64,000 nt of DNA from Tricholoma matsutake (taxonomy: Eukaryota > Basidiomycota > Agaricomycetes > Agaricales > Tricholomataceae), in contig AP026543.1 in the NCBI GenBank assembly GCA_026075535.2, positions 8,122,001 to 8,186,000 on the forward strand, given 5' to 3'. Below, piece by piece: positions 22,566 through 34,015 of the stretch. Position 1 is the first letter of the stretch. Every line of letters starts with the position of its first letter. Below the pieces are notes generated by a model, which saw nothing but the letters and a program-made list of their open reading frames with translations, searched no databases and was not told the origin of the DNA. The translations under genes and the position numbers were made by a program.

Positions 22566-22801
22566 TCACTGGCCATGCTCCTATAGGGGAGTATCATCAA
22601 CGCTTATCCCTCGACGGGGAATACCAGTGTTGGTGCCTTGGCCCCGAGATACAAACTCGAGACCATTTACTATGCGTCTGCCCCAAGGTGGATTGCAAAG
22701 AAACTCGTGCAAGCCCCGACACTGTCGAAGGCTTCCATGAATTCATGGACAACAACCCAGCTCTAGGGTCGTTCAACTCACTTGTGTGGGATCCAGGATA
22801 G
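22566..22801 (+). pseudogene. LINE ORF2 C-terminus, copy L5
   Basis: Reads ITGHAPIGEYHQRLSLDGEY, the CWCLGPEIQTRDHLLCVC finger and FNSLVWDPG, stop at 22799-22801. Continuation of the ORF2 split by SPE-B4. Confidence 0.85.
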
Positions 22802-23342
22802 GCTGTGCGCGCAGGGCGTATGACCCTCGTCTGGTTCTAGCTAGTGTTATCGGTATGTCAGGGTGGCCATAGGGCGCCAGACGAGTCCGTTAACCCTCAT
22901 AAAGGGGGCCCACCCATGTTCAGGAGCGACTGTCAGGGAGGGGGGACACAAAACTAGGTACTGGTTCAGGGAGGCGCCTGAGCACTTTCAGATCCAATGT
23001 CGGTTATGCGTTACGATGACTTCAGTCGAATACGCTTTCCTTTCTGAGCTGGGAGGCTCACGTTGGGGCGGCAGTTTCCCCTAAATCTTGCACTCATACC
23101 CGTAGGGATTCGGGGAACACAGCATCGTCAAGTCCGAGTTGTCAGTACGCCACCACTGGCAAGTCCGTTTACTCGATAAAGGGGGCCCCCTTAGTGGTCA
23201 TTGCAGCTATCCAGGTGGTTGGTGTGAAGATCAGCAGGAGGAGGACTTGGGCTGGGCGTAGTGTACTTCGTGTGTACGTCTCTACCACGGACTGCGACCG
23301 GGCGCCGGGTTATAAATTTTTGACCCAAAAAAAAAAAAAAAA
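22802..23342 (+). other. LINE 3' untranslated region and poly(A), copy L5
   Basis: About 525 nt without a gene, nearly the same as 7070-7608 and 24822-25357. Ends TTTTTGACCC plus poly(A). A GGGGGCCCCC palindrome lies near 23182. Confidence 0.85.
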
Positions 23343-23676
23343 ACTACTACTAGGGACAAGCTACACTGACTACCTGTTGGAATACACCATCGCTAAAAGG
23401 GGCCGGGTGCCGGTGCCCCCTGATAGCTAGGTCGATGCTCTGGTGGCCGCATTTCACCACCGACTCCTCACCTCCGGTGCTCACTCCTCTGGGGTGTTAT
23501 GACCCGGGTTCAATCTTCTCCCACCAGGCAACAGGATGCGCAGCCTGTTTGCCCCCTCGGAGCATTTGGAGGCTGTATCGGGTGGACCTGGAACTGAGAT
23601 AAGGGGCCATCTGTTATCAACCTTACGCTACGTACTTTGACTGTTATCATCATTTACCTGTGCTAACTCACTCTCA

Positions 23677-24135
23677 ATGCCCAAATGGCTGAACAGAGAC
23701 CAAACCACATGCTGGGGCCTTCACGACCCCACCTTGATTACAGGTGACATCGTTGGTGATGATGCCCAAGACTACGACACCCAGTTCTCACAGAACGAAC
23801 TGGAGGTAGTAGCTGCCCTAGGCAGTTTGAGATCTGTGGGCCGGGGAGGACCTCCCCGACCCTGACGACTACGAGGACTTTCTTGCTAGGCAGGAGGCCC
23901 TCGCTTACACTGCACGCTGCGTATTTCGATCACTAGCATCATATACCAGTACTAACTTGCTCCTGATGCCCAAGTGAACAACCAGAGACGATCGTTCCAA
24001 CGATCCTACGCCTCCAGCAGCTGTCCCAGCTTCCTGTGTGGCGATGCCAACAGCTCTAGCAGAGCTTCAATCTGGGGAACCCTCATTCCCAGTACAGTGC
24101 CGTCATCATCACAGATGGCCGTGCCATTACTCATG
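23677..24135 (+). pseudogene. SPE-C2 ORF remnant
   Basis: MPKWLNRDQTTCWGLHDPTL, with the same one-base frameshift and stop as C1, giving 62 codons; then the same internal deletion and recurring start-like stretch near 23966, and remains of the C-terminal end (LQSGEP). Shared lesions show that the C family spread in this broken form. Confidence 0.75.
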
Positions 24136-24785
24136 TGGGGCATTCCGCTCCACACCCATCACCGCCAGTCCGCTGGCTGCTGTCGGGTTGGTGACAAATG
24201 TCGCTGCCCTTTACATTCTCCCCGCTGCGGGGGGGAAACTGTTATCGAGTGCATGTGCTTGCAGCGCATTTGCTCGAGGGGGGCCTTGGCCCCCTGCCTA
24301 CGACGGTTCCGGTGAATAACCAGGTGAACAACCAGCTGCCACATTACTGTCACACATGCATTACACGGTGATGGTCCACCTCATTCATCTGGGGTGGTCA
24401 ATCCTCATTGGCTGGGAGTATGCGGATGGTTATTGCTCCCGCAAGGGGGGATTTACAGTGAATTAACACGGCCGTGCCTGATCTGACTTTGGTTGGATAT
24501 GTGGCTGGGGGACCGGTTCGCACCAGCAGGTGATCTAATGGCTAGCTTCGGGAGGGGGTCTCCCCCTCCAGATTATTGCCTTTCCTGGCTGAGAGGCCAA
24601 CGTCTGTGGCACTGCCCGCCTAAAGTGGCTAAAACGAGGACCTGGGTAGGATATGGGTGAGGGGAAGCGTAGTTATAGTAGTACCCAAGTTTGTATCCTG
24701 CTCCGCGGACTGCGATCGAGCCCCGCGTTATAAATTGTTGACCCAAAAAAAAAAAAGAAAAAAAAAAAAAAATAACCCTGTTTTA

Positions 24786-25357
24786 GGGTTGTTCAACTCA
24801 CTTGCATGGGATCCAGGATAGGTTGTGCGCGCAAGGTGTATGACCCTCATCTGGTTCTGGCTAGTGTTATCGGTATGTCGGGGTGGCCATAGGGCACCAG
24901 ACGAGTCCGTTAACCCTCATAAAGGGGGCCCACCCATGTTCAGGAGCGACTGGCAGGGAGGGGGGACACGAAACTAGGTACTGGTTCGGGGAGGCGCCTG
25001 AGCGCTTCCAGATCCTCTGTCGGTTATGCATTACGACATAGGCGTCGACTATGCTTTCCTTTCCGAGCTGAGAGGCTCACGTCAGGGCGGCAGTATCCCC
25101 TAAATCTTGCACTCATACCCGTAGGGATTCGGGGAACACGACATCGTCAAGCTCGGGTTGTCGGTACGCCACCACTGGCAAGTCCGTTTACTCGATAAAG
25201 GGGGCCCCCTTAGTGGTCATTGCAGCTATCCAGGTGGTTGGTGCGAGGATCAGCAGGAGGAGGACTCGGTCTGGGCATAGTGTACTTCGTTTGTATGTCT
25301 CTACCGTGGACTGCGATCGGGCGCCGCATTATAAACTTTTGACCCAAAAAAAAAAAA
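24786..25357 (+). other. LINE ORF2 last codons, 3' untranslated region and poly(A), copy L4
   Basis: Twelve codons (GLFNSLAWDPG, TAG at 24819-24821) complete the ORF2 cut at 12521, confirming that everything between is insertion. The trailer ends CTTTTGACCC with poly(A) 25346-25357. The next base is already inside a reverse SPE-C leader. Confidence 0.85.
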
Positions 25358-25951
25358 CACCCCAGAGGAGTGAGCACCGGAGGTGAGGAGTCGGTGGTGA
25401 AATGCGGCCACCAGAGCATCGACCTAGCTATCAGGGGGCACCGTCACCCGGCCCCTTTTAGCGACGGTGTATTCCAACAGGTAGTCAGTGTAGCTTGTCC
25501 CTAGTAGTAGTGACTCACATAGCATGGAGGTTGGAAGCCCCAGAGACGACTAGCAGTCCAGTAACGATGTCCCTCCCCCTGAGCCTGACCTCCCCCAACT
25601 AAACGAGTGCGTCGACTTGGGCGAGCGTTGAAGCAGGCATCCCACACCCACTCTAAGCCCCCATAGGGACCTAGACTACTCTTTCATAGACACCACTCAC
25701 CTAGCCAGGATCCTCGAAGCACAGGGGAACAAGACGAATAGCAGCCATTGTCAAAAACAATGACCGGAACATCCCCGGGGATTGGATAGACGGATCTCTT
25801 AGCAAATCAGGGCAGGCCTGGAGACGCTGAGAGCATTCGTGATGGTGAAATCCGATCGAAAATCGGACAAAAATTGGAGTCTCGATGTTGCTACCAACAT
25901 CGAGCAGGAGTGTTTACCACTGTTTATGGTGGTTGTAACAAGTCAAGGAGC
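25358..25951 (-). mobile_element. SPE-C3, 5' leader only, reverse
   Basis: Leader from about 590 nt down to the 5' end at 25951, type II cassette. The body is absent, replaced by the L4 3' end. Thirteen bases (25952-25964) then separate it from the next poly(T); the last ten resemble LINE ORF1 antisense near 33211. Confidence 0.8.
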
Positions 25952-27575
25952 GGCGATGAGAGCCTTTTTTTTTTTTTTTTTTTGGATCAGAATTTATAAC
26001 GCGGGGCTCGAACGCAGTCCGCGGAGCAGGGTACAAACTTGGGTACTACTCTATCTATGCGTTCCCCTCGCCCATCTCCCACTCAGGTCCCCGTTTTAGC
26101 CACTTTAGGCGGGCAGTGCCACAGGCGTTGGCCTCTCAGCCAGGAAAGGCAATAATCTGGAGGGGGAGCCCCCCCCTCCCGAAGTTAGCCATTAGATCGC
26201 CTGCTGGAGCAAACGGTCCCCCAGCCACATGTCTGACCAAGGCCAGACCAGGCGCAGCAGTGTTAATTCACTGTAAATCCCCCCTTGCGGGAGGAATAAC
26301 CGTCTGCGTTTTTCCAGCCAACGAGGACTGACCACCCCAGACGAATGAGGTGGACCATCACCGTGTTGTGCACGAGTGACAGTAACAAGGCGGGTGGTTG
26401 TTCACCTGGTTATTCACTGTGACCGCCGTAAGTAGGGGGCCGAGACCCCCCTCGAGCAAATGCGCACATGTGCATGCACTCGATGACATCGTCCCCCCCA
26501 CAGTGGGGGGAAGGTATAGGGAAGCAACATCATGTCACCATCCTGATAGTGGCCACCAGTTACTTGGTGGCCAGGCTCCTTGACTTGTTACAACCACCAT
26601 AAATAGTGGTAAACACCTCTGCTCAACGTTGCATGCGACGTCGACACTTCAATTTTTGTCCGATTTTCGATCGGACTTTGCCATCATGAACGCTCTCAGC
26701 GTCTCCAGGCCTGCCCTGATTTGCTAAGAGATCCGTCCATCCGATCTTCGGGGATGTCTCGGTCATTGTTTCCAACAGTGACTGCTATCTGTCTCGTTCC
26801 CCTTGGCTTCGAGGATCCTGGCTAGGTGAGTGATGTCTATGAAAGAGTAGTCTGGGTCCCTATGGGGGCTTAGAGTGGGTGTGGGATGCCTGCTTCAACG
26901 CTCGCCCAAGTAGAAGCGCTCGTTTAGCTGGGGGAGGTCTGGCTTAGGGGGAAGGACGTTCTTACTGGACTGCTGGCCGTCTGGGAGGCTCCCAGCCTCC
27001 ATGCTCTGTGAGTTTCTATTACTAGAGACATGCTACACTGACTACCTGTTGGAATACACCATCGTTAAAAGGGGCCGGGTGATGGTGCCCCCTGACAGCT
27101 AGGTCGACGCTCTGGTGGCCGCTACTCACCACCAACCCTCTACCTCCGGTGCTCACTCTTCTAGGGTGTTATGATCTGGGTTCAGTCTTCTCCCACTGGG
27201 TGACAGGATGTGCGGCCTGTCCCCCCCTCGGAGCATTTGGAGGCAGTATCGGGTGGACCCGGAATAGAGATAAGGGACCAACCGTTATCGATGGCACGCT
27301 ACGTATCTTGATTTCTACTATCACCTACTAGCATTAACTTCCCCTCTCAATGCCTAAATGGCAAACCAGAGCCCAAACACCACGCTGGGGTCTACACGAC
27401 CCCTCCCTGATTACGGGCGACATCTATGACGATGGCGTCCAAGACTACGACACCTGGTACGATCACGATGATCCGGATGTAGCTACTGCCCTACAGGCAG
27501 TTAGAGATCTATGGGCTGGAGAGGACCTCTCCGACCCTGAGGATGACGAGGACTCTCTTGCTATGCAAGAGGCCC

Positions 27576-29822
27576 TTTTTTTTTTTTTTTTTTGGGTCAA
27601 AAATTTATAACGCAGGGCTCGAACGCAGTCCACAGAGCAGGGTACAAACTTGGGTACTACTCTATCTACGCGTTCCCCTCGCCCATCTCCCACCCAGGTC
27701 CCCGTTTTAGCCACTTTAGGTGGGCGGTGCCACGGACATTGGCCTCTCAGCCAGGAAAGGCAATAATCTGGAGGGGGAGCCCCCCCCTCCCGAAGTTAGC
27801 CATTAGATTGCCCGCTGGAGCAAACGGTCCCCCAGCCACATATCCAACCAAGGTCAGATCAGGCGTGGCCATGTTAATTCACTGTAAATCCCCCCTTGCG
27901 GGAGGAATAACCGTCTGCATGTTCCCAGCCAACGAGGGTTGACCACCCCAGGCGAATGAGGTGGACCATCACTGTGCCTGCGCACGAGTGACGAAAATGA
28001 GGTAGCTGGTTATTCACCTGGTTACTCACTGGAACTACCGTAGGCAGGGGGCCAAGGCCCCCCTCGAGCAAGTGCCAACACACGCACATGCTCGATGACA
28101 ACGTCCCCCCCGCAGCGGGGAGAAGGTGTAGGGTAACGGCTAAGCGTCATTGTCCCAATAACGGCCACCACTCCTGTGGTGGGCGTATATGTGGAGGGGT
28201 GGTTCCCCTTTTTTAATAGCGACGCTGCTGTGCTCGAGGACCTCGAGGACGATGGCGACGTGCTGGGGACGAGGGTTCCCCAGATTGAGGCTCTGATTGA
28301 GCTGCTACCATCGCCGCATAGGAAGCTCGAAAGGCTGCCGGTGACATGAGATCGAGAGGTGATGCGGCAGCTGCTAGTTCTGCCGACATCGTCTCAGACA
28401 ATCGCCATGTGGCTGTGAATGATTCCCAAGCCATCTGACGCCATACGTTCCTCTCCGTAAGAGGGACAGCAGACACTCGGACGGTACCGACGAAAATCGT
28501 CATTGCCTCCAGTAGATGTAGAAAGCCATGAGAGGTGGCTGTTAATTCCGCCCTCTCATCTCTCGACAACGGAGGCTCATCCTCCACCAACTCTGGGATG
28601 GCGGATGAACCCGGTGAAGTGGGGAGGGTCGGCACAGATTGCTCCTGCTGCCCCTCTGGATAAAGGAGCTCGGCGATGCCGACCTCCCGATTGTTGTTGG
28701 CCTCGAGCCCAAGCTCGAGAGCCAGATTACTCGTATCGTTGGCCACCTGCTGTGACCACAAGACGCGGTTTATAGTCTCCTGCGAGGCTAGCTCGGTGAG
28801 ACCTGGGATGAATTCGACGTCTCCGCCGATGGCAGAGTCATCAACTTCTGATAGGCCGGAGGAGTTGTCCTCCGACCATAGATTGTGGAGCTGGTTGTCC
28901 ACATCGGAGTCCCATCCACCCAAAGAGATGTGACCGAACTCCGGGAGATAGTCATCGTCGAAGTCTGCGACGTCGAAATTGGAGTGTAAGAGGGGGTCGC
29001 TGTGCGCCACCCGGTGTTGAATTCGCGCTCTACGGTTTGCAGAGGGCATTGAGGATGATTTAGCAAAGTAGATGACGGTAGAAGTCAAGATACGTAGCGT
29101 GATAACGATAACAGATGGTCCCTTATCTTGATTCCGGATCCACCCGATATAGCCTCCAATCGCTCCGAGGGGACAGACAAGCCGCACATCCTGCTGTCGA
29201 GTGGGAGAAGATCGAACCCGGGTCATACCACCCCAAAGGAGTGAGCACCGGAGGTGAGAAGTTGGTGGTGAATAGCGGCCACCCGAGCGTCGACCTAGCC
29301 ATCAGGGGGCACCATCACCCGGCCCCTTTTAACGATGGTGTATTCCAATGGGTAGTCAGTGTAGCATGTCTCTAGTAGTAGAAACTCACAAAGCATGGAG
29401 GCTGGAAGCCCACCAGGCGACCAGCAGTCCAGTGAGAGTGTCTCTCCTCCTAAGCCAGACCTCCCCCAACTAAGCGAATGCGACGACATGGGCGAGCGTT
29501 GAAGTAGGCATCCCACACCCACTCTAAGACCCCAAAGGGACCCAGACTACTCTTTCATTGACAGCACTCACCTAGCCAGGATCCTCGAAGCCCAGGAGAC
29601 CGAGACAGATAGCAGACACTGTCAGAAACAGTGCCCGAGGCATCCACAGAGATCGGATGGACGGATCCCTTAGCAAATCAGGCTACGCCTGGAGACGCCG
29701 AGAGCGTTCGTGATGGTGAAATCCGATCGAAAATCGGACGAGAATTGCAGTGTCGACGTCGCATGCAACGTTGAGCAGAGGTGTTTACCACTATTTATGG
29801 TGGTTGTAACAAGTCAAGGAGC
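27576..29822 (-). mobile_element. SPE-B2, inserted in reverse in SPE-A2nd
   Basis: Poly(T) 27576-27593; target duplication ATGCAAGAGGCCC at 27563-27575 and 29833-29845, with ten extra bases (29823-29832) at the 5' side. 2247 bp, type I 5' cassette, very similar to B1. Confidence 0.92.
28213..29049 (-). CDS. SPE-B protein, intact (278 aa)
   Basis: ATG at 29049-29047 (MPSANRRARIQHRVAHSD) to TAA at 28213. Acidic regions around residues 25-75, GLTELASQETINRVL, Gln/Pro hinge, IPELVEDEPPLSRDERAELT, helical conserved block, and C-terminus RRHRPRGPRAQQRRY. Full length, unlike B1, which has the final CGA-to-TGA stop. No known catalytic motif seen. Confidence 0.7.
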   Translation of the reverse strand: MPSANRRARIQHRVAHSDPLLHSNFDVADFDDDYLPEFGHISLGGWDSDVDNQLHNLWSEDNSSGLSEVDDSAIGGDVEFIPGLTELASQETINRVLWSQQVANDTSNLALELGLEANNNREVGIAELLYPEGQQEQSVPTLPTSPGSSAIPELVEDEPPLSRDERAELTATSHGFLHLLEAMTIFVGTVRVSAVPLTERNVWRQMAWESFTATWRLSETMSAELAAAASPLDLMSPAAFRASYAAMVAAQSEPQSGEPSSPARRHRPRGPRAQQRRY

Positions 29823-31126
29823 GATGGTTACAATGCAAGAGGCCCTCAATTACACTGAGAGCAGCCCCAAGCTGGCCTCGAGGCAAACGATAGACCGTGT
29901 GCTGTGGGCGCAGGACATCCATATCGCACATAAATGATGGACTCGCAGTCTCAAATGCGAGGACATGTACACTCATGAGCTCGGCATTGCCGAGCTCTTC
30001 TATCTGGAGGCATCCCCTGCCCCGTTACCACCTTTGCCCCCCATCCCTGAGTTGGTGGAGGACAAAGTGCCGTTATCTGTGAATGAGAGGCTGGAAATCA
30101 AAGCCACCTCTCATGCCATGCTACACCAACTCGACGCGATGACCATGTTCATTGGTACCGTCCATACATCCGCCGTTCCCCCTGCAGAGAGGAACGCATG
30201 GCGCCAAATGGCCTGGGAGTTATTCATGACCACCTGGTGACTGTCTGAGACGATGTCGGCGGAACTAGCAGCCGTTCCGACACCTCTCGATCTCACGTCT
30301 CCGGCAGCCTTCTGGGCTGCCTACGCGGCGATGCACACTGCTCAACCAGAGCCTCAATCTGGGGAACCCTCGTCCCCAGCACAGCGCCGTCATCCTCGAG
30401 GTCCTCGTGGACAGCAGCGCCACACCTAGTACAGGGGCCTATCCCCCCCTACACTCATGGCCACCAAGTACCAACGGGTGGCCATTATCGTGATGGTGAC
30501 ATGGTGGCGCCTCTCTATACTTTCCCCCCACTGCGGGGGGGACGATGTCATTGAGTGCATGCACATGTGTGCATTTGCTCAAGGGGGGCCTGGGCCCCCT
30601 ACTTACGGCGGTCACAGTGAATAACCAGGTGAACAACCACCCGCCTTGTTACTGTCACTCGTGCACAACACGGTGATGGTCCACCTCATTCGTCTGGGGT
30701 GGTCAATCCTCGTTGGCTGGAAAAACGCAAACGGTTATTCCTCCCACAAGGGGGGATTTACGGTGAATTAACACTGCTGCGCCTGGTCTGGCCTTGGTCG
30801 GATATGTGGCTGGGGGACCGTTTGCTCCAGCGGGCAATCTAATGGCTAACTTCGGGAGGGGGGGGCACCCCCTCCAGATTATTGCCTTTCCTGGCTGAGA
30901 GGCCAACGTCTGTGACACTGCCCACCTAAAGTGGCTAAAACGGGGACCTGAGTGGGAGATGGGCGAGGGGAACGCGTAGATAAAGTAGTACCCAAGTGTG
31001 TACCCTGCTCCGCAGACTGCGTTCGAGCCCTGCGTTATAAATTCTGATCCAAAAAAAAAAAAAAGTTACTTGGTGGCCGTGAACGTAGAGGGGGATAGAC
31101 CCCTGTACTAGTTGCGGCGCTGCTGT

Positions 31127-31918
31127 CTACGAGGACCTCGAGGACAACGGCGCCGTGCTGGGGACGAGGGTTCCCCAGATTGAGGGCTCTGATTGAGCAG
31201 TGTGCACCGCCGCGTAGGAAGCCCGGAAAGCTGCCGGAGACGTGAGATCGAGAGGTGTCGGAATGGCTGCTAGTTCCACTGACATCGTCTCAGACAGTCG
31301 CCAGGTGGTCGTGAATAACTCCCAGGCCATTTGGCACCATGCGTTCCTCTCTGCAGGGGGAACGGCGGATGTACGGACGGTACCAACGAACATGGTCATC
31401 GCGTCGAGTTGGTGTAGCATGGCATGAGAGGTGGCTTTGATTTCCAGCCTCTCATTCACAGATAACGGCACTTCATCCTCCACCAGCTCAGGGATGGGGG
31501 GCAAAGGCGGTAACGGGGCAGGGGATGCCTCCGGATAGAAGAGATCAGCAATGCTGAGCTCCTGAGTGTACATGTCCTCGCGTTCGAGACTGCGAGTCCA
31601 TCGTTTATGTGCGACATGGACATCCTGCGCCCACAGCACTCGTTCGATCGTTTGCCTCGAGGCCAGCTTGGGGCTGCTCTCGGCGTAATTGAGGGCCTCT
31701 TGCATAGCAAGAGAGTCCTCGTCATCCTCAGGGTCGGAGAGGTCCTCTCCAGCCCATAGATCTCTAACTGCCCGTAGGGCAGTAGCTACACCCGGATCGT
31801 CGTGATCGTACCGGGTGTCGTAGTCTTGGACGCCATCGTCATAGATGTCGCCCATAATCAGGGAGGGGTTGTGTAGACCCCAACGTGGTGTTTGGTCTCT
31901 AGTTCGCCGTTTAGGCAT
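31127..31918 (-). pseudogene. SPE-A3 ORF, tail frameshifted (263 codons)
   Basis: ATG at 31918-31916 (MPKRRTRDQTPRWGLHNP). Conserved through AWELFTTTWRLSETMSVELA and AAFRASYAA. An extra G near 31188 (GGGCTCTG for GGCTCTG) shifts the frame, so the basic tail is replaced by SIWGTLVPSTAPLSSRSS. Otherwise open. Confidence 0.75.
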
Positions 31919-32692
31919 TGAGAGGAAGTTAATGCTTGTAGATGATGGTAAAAATCGAAATACGTAGCGTGCCATCGATAATGGGTGATCCCTTATCTCT
32001 ATTCCGGGTCCACCCGATACTGCCTCCGAACGCTCCGAGGGGGGAACAGGCCGCACATCCTGTAGCCCGGTGGGAGAAGATTGAACCCGGGTCATAACAC
32101 CCCAGAGGAGTGAGCACCGGAGGAAGAGGGATAGTGGTGAGACGCAGCCACCGAGGTGTAGGCCTAGCCGCTAGGGGGCACCATCGCCCGGCCCCTTTTA
32201 ACGATGGTGTATTCCAGCGGGTAGTCAGTGTAGCATGTCTCTAGTAATAGAAACTCACAGAGCATGGAGGCTGGAAGCCTCCCAGACGACCAGCAGTCCA
32301 GTGATAATGTCCCTCCTCCCTAAGCCAGACCTCCCCCACCTAGACGAGTGTGACGACTTGGGTGAGCGTTGAAGCAGGCATCCCACACCCACTCTAAGCC
32401 CCCTGAGGGACCTAGACTACTCTTTCATAGACAACACTCACCTAGTCAGGATCCTCGAAGCCCAGGAGAACGAGACGAATAGCAGCCATTGTCAAAAACA
32501 ATGACTGGGGCATCCACGGAGATCGGATGGACGGATCTCTTAGCAAATCAGGGTAGGCCTGGAGACGCCGAGAGTGTTCGCGATGGTGAAATCCGATTGA
32601 ATATCGGACCGAAATTGGAGTCTCGACGTTGCTACCAACATCGAGCAGGAGTGTTTACCACTGTTTATGGTGGTTGTAACAAATCAAGGAGC

Positions 32693-32981
32693 GGTGTCGT
32701 AGTCTTGGATGCCATCGTCATAGATGTCACCCGTAATCAGGGAGGGGTCATGTAGACCCCAGCGTGGTGTTAGCAGTCACTGTTGGAAACAATGACCGAG
32801 ACATCCCCGGAGATCGGATGGACGGATCTCTTAGCAAATCAGGGCAGGCCTGGAGACGCCGAGAGCGTTCGTAATGGTGAAATCCGATCGAAAATCGGAT
32901 GACAAATGAAGTGTCGACGTCGCAAGCAACATTGAGCAGAGATGTTTACCACTGTTTATGGTGGTTGTAACAAGTCAAGGA
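32693..32981 (-). mobile_element. SPE-A4, internally deleted remnant, reverse
   Basis: 32693-32770 matches the start of the A ORF in antisense (around GDIYDDG.QDYDT); at 32771 it jumps to the last ~210 nt of the leader, type I cassette, 5' end at about 32981. Some hundreds of bases between the ORF start and the leader are missing. A3 is inserted at its ORF side. Confidence 0.75.
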
Positions 32982-32982
32982 G

Positions 32983-33954
32983 TGGCGGAACAGGAGGATT
33001 CGCCTTAGCATTTCCCTTACAACACCCTGCAAGGGCACAATGGTGCTCCTTATGGTGTGGGCCTGCACAGATCGGGCATTTGGTCTGTGGAGCTCTCTGC
33101 ATGCCGGGGTGGGGTGACCCCACTTCCAGCATCGTTGGCAAAGGGGCAAACCAGGGTTCACCCTGGCGGCCCTAACATAAGCGACGTAGTGCCCACATTG
33201 GACACCCCGACCGATGAGAGCCTTGGCTCATGCACCACTGATTGAGTCAGCGATGTTAAGATATACGGTGCACGTATCCGACATCTTCGAATCGCGTACT
33301 ACCCGGGGAGGGACTTGTAGCACTGTGAGGTCCGATATTCCAGACTTTCCCAAGTGTGCAATGACGACATCAGGTGTTAAAGCCTTGTCGTTAGCGATGA
33401 ACGGCACATCAACCAGCTTGAGGTACAATGTGGATGTGGGTAGCGCTGCGTCTACTTGCAACGCGAAAGGGAACACCTTGTGGGCAGCCTCCTTGAAACA
33501 ACGAAGGTCCTCCTCGGAGGCAACAATGTCTGTAGCTACTGATAAGTTACCAGCGTGCATCGATGCGGACTGGGCCACCAATTTGGAGTGGTGCAGTCCG
33601 AGAGTGGTCCGGACATGGTCCAGGAAGTCAGCAGGGTTCGTCTCCGCCCCGAGGGGGGGATGAACGTGGACTAGGACCTGTCGTCTCGACGGTCCATGTA
33701 CAGTAAGTGAGGGCTTTGCCGCCTTCGGTTTAGATGGGCCTACATGCTGCTGTATGTCAGCCAGCTTGTCGGTTGGAAGTTCAGGGAAGGCCTTGGCTAA
33801 CCGCACAAGGCCATCCATGGATGTATTAGGTGTTCGCCCCCCAGGGAAGCGAGCAACCTGAGCAAAGGTCCCCCTGCCCGAAGGCCTGGTGGACCAGTTC
33901 ACGGGGGGAGGTGGTCCTCGACCCCATGATGAAGAGACGCCCCCTGTTGGGGAC
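32983..33954 (-). pseudogene. LINE ORF1 fragment, copy L6
   Basis: Antisense ORF1 from the Pro-rich region (PTGGVSSSWGRGPPPP) through the RRM-like part to the zinc knuckles. TGA at 33230-33228 replaces a CGA (after SISGA), and two extra bases near 33093 shift the frame within the knuckles. ORF2 is missing; an SPE-A leader adjoins. Confidence 0.82.
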
Positions 33955-34010
33955 CCCACCTTGATTACGGGTGACATCGTTGGTGATGATGCCCACGACT
34001 ATGACACCCA
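33955..34010 (+). mobile_element. SPE-C4 scrap
   Basis: 56 bases matching the C ORF start (DPTLITGDIVGDDAHDYDTH) between the L6 fragment and SPE-A5. Too short for more; it marks a recombination or insertion edge. Confidence 0.6.
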
Positions 34011-34015
34011 TCAAC

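Larger units (their letters stand above)
12980..23342 (+). mobile_element. LINE copy L5, 5'-truncated, inserted in SPE-C2
   Basis: Flanked by the 14-bp duplication ACTACTACTAGGGA (12966-12979 and 23343-23356). It begins inside ORF1 (PTAEDRQLIAERLG) and runs to the LINE 3' end and poly(A) (from 23327). After removing B3 and B4, about 5.9 kb of LINE remains, the most complete LINE body in the window. It still lacks the 5' UTR and the N-terminus of ORF1. Confidence 0.92.
12526..24770 (+). mobile_element. SPE-C2, outer shell of a nest (12526-12979 and 23357-24770)
   Basis: Begins GCTCC at 12526 after four extra bases (CGAC) and ends in poly(A) up to 24770, with a G inside the A-run near 24757. 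The 15-bp target duplication AATAACCCTGTTTTA is at 12507-12521 and 24771-24785. LINE copy L5 is inserted at 12979. Without it the element is about 1.87 kb, like C1. It carries the type II 5' cassette, whose stem CTCGATGTTG/CAACATCGAG (12573-12596) pairs perfectly. Confidence 0.92.
27350..30429 (+). pseudogene. SPE-A2nd ORF, split by B2 and with two stops
   Basis: N-terminal part 27350-27575 (MPKWQTRAQTPRWGLHDP to MQEA); C-terminal part from 29833 to TAG at 30427-30429. Two further lesions are TGA at 29935-29937 and at 30238-30240, both CGA in other A copies. The end (RRHPRGPRGQQRHT-like) is kept. Confidence 0.85.
26575..31064 (+). mobile_element. SPE-A2nd (second A copy), inserted in A3 and itself holding B2
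   Basis: Starts GCTCC at 26575 after two extra bases (AG); poly(A) ends 31064. Target duplication AGTTACTTGGTGGCC flanks it (ending 26572, and beginning at the poly(A) end near 31065). Type I 5' cassette. Reverse SPE-B2 sits in its ORF at 27576-29822. Confidence 0.9.
25965..32692 (-). mobile_element. SPE-A3, reverse, outer shell (25965-26574 and 31065-32692)
   Basis: Poly(T) from 25965, tail variant TTCTGATCC on the sense strand, 5' end at 32692 with the type II cassette. It is interrupted by forward SPE-A2nd, whose duplication AGTTACTTGGTGGCC appears on both sides. The outer flanks differ, so no duplication is recoverable for A3 itself. Confidence 0.88.
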
